Source: Chloroflexota bacterium
Lineage (GTDB): Bacteria > Chloroflexota > Anaerolineae > Anaerolineales > Villigracilaceae
Reading direction: 5' to 3'
DNA: 8,701 bases
NCBI GenBank assembly: GCA_016191895.1
Contig: JACPVD010000206.1
Span: 1-8,701 of the forward strand
Made by a program: the position numbers and the translations under genes. Each line of letters starts with the position of its first letter. The first letter of the stretch is position 1. Below the pieces are notes generated by a model, which saw only the letters and a list, made by a program, of their open reading frames with translations, was not told where the DNA came from and made no database searches. Positions 6,129 to 8,701 of the stretch are shown piece after piece.

Positions 6129-7538
6129 TTGAAAAGTCTCATGCAAAAAAACTTCACCCAACTCGAAAACTTCGGCCATTCCCTGCGCGCGCCGGCCTAT
6201 CTCATCCGTCCCAACACAATCGAAGAAATTCAATCTGTTTTTCAAGCGGCGAAAAAGACCGGGCTTACCGTCATTGCGCGGGGAGCCGGGCGTAGTTATA
6301 ACGACGCCTCGCTCAACGGCGGCGGCATTGCGCTCGATATGCGCGGCATGAATGCCATCACCACATGGGATAAATCCACAGGCCGCGTCACCGCGCAACC
6401 GGGAGTCACGCTTGAACAACTCTGGCAAAAGGTCGAGCCCGACGGCTGGTGGCCTCCCGTTGTTTCCGGCACGATGAAAACCACGCTGGGCGGATGCCTT
6501 GCCGCAAACATTCACGGCAAAAATAATTTCAAGATGGGCACCATCGGCGAGCATGTGATCGAATTCAACGCCGTTCTTCCGACCGGCGCGGAAATCGCCT
6601 GTTCCCCCAAAAAGAACGCTGACTTGTTCTACGCCATGATTAGCGGCCTCGGACTGCTGGGAATCTTCACCTCGATCACATTGCAAATGAAACGCATCCA
6701 CTCCGGACTGTTGGTTGTGGACGCCTACCCGGTGCAGAATCTCCACCGACACCTTTCCGCCCTGCGCGAAGGCGCTCCCGGCAACGATTACATCGTCGGC
6801 TGGCTGGAGACGTTTGCCGGCGGTTCTTCTCTCGGCCGCGGACAGATTCACGCGGCGCGATACCTGCGTGAAGGAGAAGATCCCAACCCGCAGGAAACGA
6901 TGAAGATCGCGAACCAGATTCTCCCACCCCGCATTTTCGGCGTGTTCCCCAAATCGATCCTGCATTATTTCATGTCGCCGTTTGCGAATAATTTTGGGTG
7001 GCGAATGGTCAACATCGCAAAATACTTCGCTTCCCTGCGCAAACACACCTTCCGCCAGTCGCATGCGGCGTTTCATTTTCTTCTGGATTACGTCCCCAAC
7101 TGGGAGTTGTCCTATGGGCGCGGCGGGTTGATCCAATATCAATCCTTCCTGCCGAAGGAAACCGCCGAAGCCGCATGGACGGAGATGATTCAACTCTCGC
7201 ACAAAAACGGCCTGCCCTCCTATCTCGGCGTCACCAAACGCCACCGCCCCGATAAATTTTTGCTCACCCATGCAGTAGATGGATTTTCGCTTGCGATGGA
7301 TTTTAAAGTCACACGCAGCAATCGCGCAAAACTTCATGCCATGTTGCAGGTTTTCGATCAAATCGTTTTGAACGCGGGCGGGCGATTCTATTTTGCCAAG
7401 AACAGCGAAACCACCGCCGAAACCGCCGCGCAACTTTATGGAAAAGAAACGCTGACCAAATTCCGCAAACTCAAAAAACGCTGCGACCCCAACCACCTGC
7501 TCGAATCGAATCTGTATCGAAGAATATTTGGAGATTAA
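6129..7538 (+). CDS. FAD-binding oxidoreductase, DprE1-like (469 aa)
   Basis: A flavoprotein of the vanillyl-alcohol-oxidase/FAD_binding_4 type. The FAD-binding part (about 20-190) shows ARGAGRSYNDASLNGGG (50-66), VTAQPGVTLEQLW (87-99) and ANIHGKNNFKMGTIG (126-140), matching the GRSYGD and HGKN blocks of DprE1. K131 would be the counterpart of M. tuberculosis K134. The C-terminal part ends in GGRFYFAKNSETTAET (417-432), like GGRLYTAKDSRTTAET in DprE1, with K424 matching the essential K418. DprE1 oxidises the 2' hydroxyl of decaprenyl-phosphoryl ribose; a lipid-linked sugar substrate is inferred here. At the place of Cys387 there is Ala389. Total length is close to DprE1 (461). I chose the TTG at 6129 because GGTGA lies six bases upstream; an ATG four codons later (6141) has no clear ribosome binding site but is possible. 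Confidence 0.87.
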   Translation: MKSLMQKNFTQLENFGHSLRAPAYLIRPNTIEEIQSVFQAAKKTGLTVIARGAGRSYNDASLNGGGIALDMRGMNAITTWDKSTGRVTAQPGVTLEQLWQKVEPDGWWPPVVSGTMKTTLGGCLAANIHGKNNFKMGTIGEHVIEFNAVLPTGAEIACSPKKNADLFYAMISGLGLLGIFTSITLQMKRIHSGLLVVDAYPVQNLHRHLSALREGAPGNDYIVGWLETFAGGSSLGRGQIHAARYLREGEDPNPQETMKIANQILPPRIFGVFPKSILHYFMSPFANNFGWRMVNIAKYFASLRKHTFRQSHAAFHFLLDYVPNWELSYGRGGLIQYQSFLPKETAEAAWTEMIQLSHKNGLPSYLGVTKRHRPDKFLLTHAVDGFSLAMDFKVTRSNRAKLHAMLQVFDQIVLNAGGRFYFAKNSETTAETAAQLYGKETLTKFRKLKKRCDPNHLLESNLYRRIFGD

Positions 7539-7867
7539 TGAACTTTACCGATTATCAAACCAAATCCCGTGCCACCGCCAAATATCCCGCCATTGGGCAT
7601 GCGGTTGTGTACCCCACGCTTGGTCTCGTCAACGAAGCCGGCGAAGTGGCGGGTAAGATCAAAAAAGTCTTCCGCGACAAAAACGGGGAGATCAACGCCG
7701 AAACCCGCGAAGCCCTCAAGTCTGAACTTGGCGACGTGCTCTGGTATCTCGCCCAAACCTGCACCGAACTCGACATTTCCCTCGATGAAGTGGCCGAGTC
7801 GAATATCGCAAAGCTTTTAGACAGGCAGGCGCGCGGCAAGATTCAAGGCGATGGGGATAACAGGTAA
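7538..7867 (+). CDS. MazG-type nucleotide pyrophosphohydrolase (109 aa)
   Basis: An all-alpha NTP pyrophosphohydrolase of the MazG superfamily, which splits a nucleoside triphosphate into monophosphate and pyrophosphate with magnesium. The family signature E-x-x-E followed by E-x-x-D is seen as NEAGE (E33, E36) and SELGD (E63, D66), then VLWYLAQ, the usual helix. The length of 109 residues fits a single-domain short form rather than the two-domain MazG of E. coli. Its ATG shares one base with the oxidase stop (TAATG), so the two are probably translationally coupled. A house-cleaning role is typical of the family; a specific link to the sugar pathway is not shown. Confidence 0.88.
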   Translation: MNFTDYQTKSRATAKYPAIGHAVVYPTLGLVNEAGEVAGKIKKVFRDKNGEINAETREALKSELGDVLWYLAQTCTELDISLDEVAESNIAKLLDRQARGKIQGDGDNR

Positions 7868-7872
7868 TCATC

Positions 7873-7980
7873 GGTTGAAAGTTCAAGGTTTGCAAGTTGA
7901 AGGTTTGCAAGTTGAAGGTTAAAACCTGTATCTAAACAAAAACCTTCAACTTTCCAACCTGCAACCTGTAAACTTTAGAC
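7873..7980. repeat. Tandem 15-base repeat within a long imperfect inverted repeat
   Basis: GGTTTGCAAGTTGAA occurs twice in tandem (7887-7901 and 7902-7916) and a third copy begins with GGTT. A further TTGAAAGTTCAAGG-like copy precedes them. AAGTTGAAGGTT (7909-7920) pairs with AACCTTCAACTT (7941-7952) around a 20-base loop, and the flanks continue to pair imperfectly to about 7980. The structure lies just after mazG and could stop or stabilise the upstream transcript, but no T-tract follows. The unit is also present inside the XPB-like gene at 1628-1658. Confidence 0.7.
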
Positions 7981-8027
7981 CGTAAGGAATCTCTAACCAT
8001 TTTCCAACACGGACTCGCCCCGCTTTT

Positions 8028-8053
8028 TGGTACAATGCCCGAAGATACAGGAG
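8028..8053 (+). promoter_or_regulatory. Extended -10 promoter and ribosome binding site of the ClpC gene
   Basis: TGG followed by TACAAT (8031-8036) makes an extended -10 element; no clear -35 is seen. Transcription would start near 8043, giving a short leader. AGGAG at 8049-8053 is six bases from the ATG. I looked for a CIRCE-type heat-shock operator (TTAGCACTC-N9-GAGTGCTAA) and did not find one. Confidence 0.5.
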
Positions 8054-8059
8054 ATAATT

Positions 8060-8701
8060 ATGGCTGGCATGGAAAGATTTACACAGCGGGCAAGGCGCGT
8101 ACTCAGTCTGGCGCACCAGGAAGCGGAGCGCGCCCGCCAAAACAATATCGGTACCGAACACCTGCTCCTCGGTTTAATGGATGAAGAAGGCGGCGTGGCA
8201 GGCAGGGTCTTGCGCGATCTTGGCATGACTCCCGACCGCGTCCGCGAAGTGGTGCAGCGGGTTTCCGGTCCCGCGACGAATTTCGATCCGCGTCAGATCG
8301 AACTCGCCCCCGAAACGCAACAAGTCCTCGAATTTGCAGTGGATGAAGCCCGCCGACTCGGGCATCACTACATTGGAACCGAACATATCCTGCTCGCGCT
8401 CGTGCGAGTCGAATCAACCGGGATGGAAGCCCTGCGCAGACTCGGAGTCACGCCGGATCAGATTCGCCGGCAGACCCGCCGCGTGTTGAACGAAACCGCG
8501 TCTCCATCCTCGCCGACGCCTGCCGGCCCGCCATCGGGCAGGGGCGGCCCCTCGGGAGCCAACCCCAAAACACCCCTCATCGATCAACTTGCCTCTGATT
8601 TAACATCGAAGGCCGAAGAGAAAAAACTCGACCCGGTCATCGGGCGTCAGATGGAGATCGAACGCGTCATTCAGATATTGGCGCGGCGCACAAAGAACAA
8701 C
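8060..8701 (+). CDS. clpC: ClpC-type ATP-dependent Clp protease ATP-binding subunit, N-terminal part
   Basis: The first 214 codons of an AAA+ unfoldase that feeds proteins to ClpP or acts as a disaggregase. The start MAGMERFTQRARRVLSLAHQEA is typical of ClpC. Two Clp-N repeats are visible, each with its GTEHLLL-type motif: IGTEHLLLGL at 30-39 and IGTEHILLAL at 105-114. A flexible linker rich in Pro, Gly and Ser spans about 147-170. The first ATPase domain then begins (LDPVIGRQMEIERVIQILARRTKNN, 190-214), and the window ends just before the expected Walker A. Whether the middle domain, second ATPase domain and ClpP-binding loop are present cannot be seen, so ClpC rather than ClpB or ClpA rests on the N-terminal wording. 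Confidence 0.92.
   Translation, partial: MAGMERFTQRARRVLSLAHQEAERARQNNIGTEHLLLGLMDEEGGVAGRVLRDLGMTPDRVREVVQRVSGPATNFDPRQIELAPETQQVLEFAVDEARRLGHHYIGTEHILLALVRVESTGMEALRRLGVTPDQIRRQTRRVLNETASPSSPTPAGPPSGRGGPSGANPKTPLIDQLASDLTSKAEEKKLDPVIGRQMEIERVIQILARRTKNN

Noticed and set aside
6042..7496. A 484-codon open frame on the minus strand opposite the oxidase gene
   Set aside because: It is antisense to a plus-strand frame with clear FAD-oxidase motifs. Its translation shows no recognisable family motifs, and it lacks supporting context. Codon bias of the real gene explains the absence of stops.
7887..7920. CRISPR-like direct repeats
   Set aside because: The units are 15 bases in direct tandem without spacers, unlike a CRISPR array.
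7909..7952. Rho-independent terminator after mazG
   Set aside because: A 12-base stem exists, but the loop is 20 bases, the stem is AT-rich and no run of T follows, so I list it as a repeat instead.

Overview
The window reads as chromosomal DNA from a moderately GC-rich free-living bacterium. The Kbl, XPB-N-domain, DprE-like and ClpC-like proteins, together with the intergenic CTTCAACC-type and CGCGAAG-type repeats, would fit a Chloroflexota (Anaerolineae-like) genome. That placement is an inference from general resemblance, not a database result. There are no rRNA or tRNA genes, CRISPR arrays, transposases or phage genes.

The layout is two oppositely oriented blocks that diverge from a short promoter region at about 5108-5251. 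The left block (1-5107) is all on the minus strand. In transcription order it holds a GAF-GGDEF diguanylate cyclase, a YegS/DagK-type lipid kinase, a 532-residue protein with an XPB/Ssl2-like N-terminal domain but no ATPase core, a small exported protein whose start overlaps that gene's stop, and a glycine C-acetyltransferase (kbl-type) cut by the left edge. kbl probably has its own promoter and a hairpin-rich leader.

The right block (5252-8701) is all on the plus strand. It holds an SDR reductase resembling mycobacterial DprE2, an FAD-dependent oxidase resembling DprE1, and a MazG-type pyrophosphohydrolase that overlaps the oxidase stop by one base. After a repeat-rich gap comes the start of a ClpC-type AAA+ unfoldase with its own extended -10 promoter. 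In mycobacteria DprE1 and DprE2 together epimerise the 2' carbon of decaprenyl-phosphoryl ribose to make the D-arabinofuranose donor. The adjacent pair here suggests a related two-step oxidation/reduction of a lipid-linked sugar, possibly feeding an envelope glycan. No prenyl-phosphoribose synthase or arabinosyltransferase is visible in the window.

The most interesting features are the DprE2-DprE1-like pair, with an alanine where mycobacterial DprE1 has its drug-reactive cysteine, and the small repeats. One repeat type (core GCAAGTTGAAG) occurs both in the mazG-clpC gap and inside the reading frame of the XPB-like protein. Another is a large palindrome that ends at, and appears to supply the ribosome binding site of, the oxidase gene. 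A degenerate 8-base tandem repeat separates the lipid kinase gene from the XPB-like gene.
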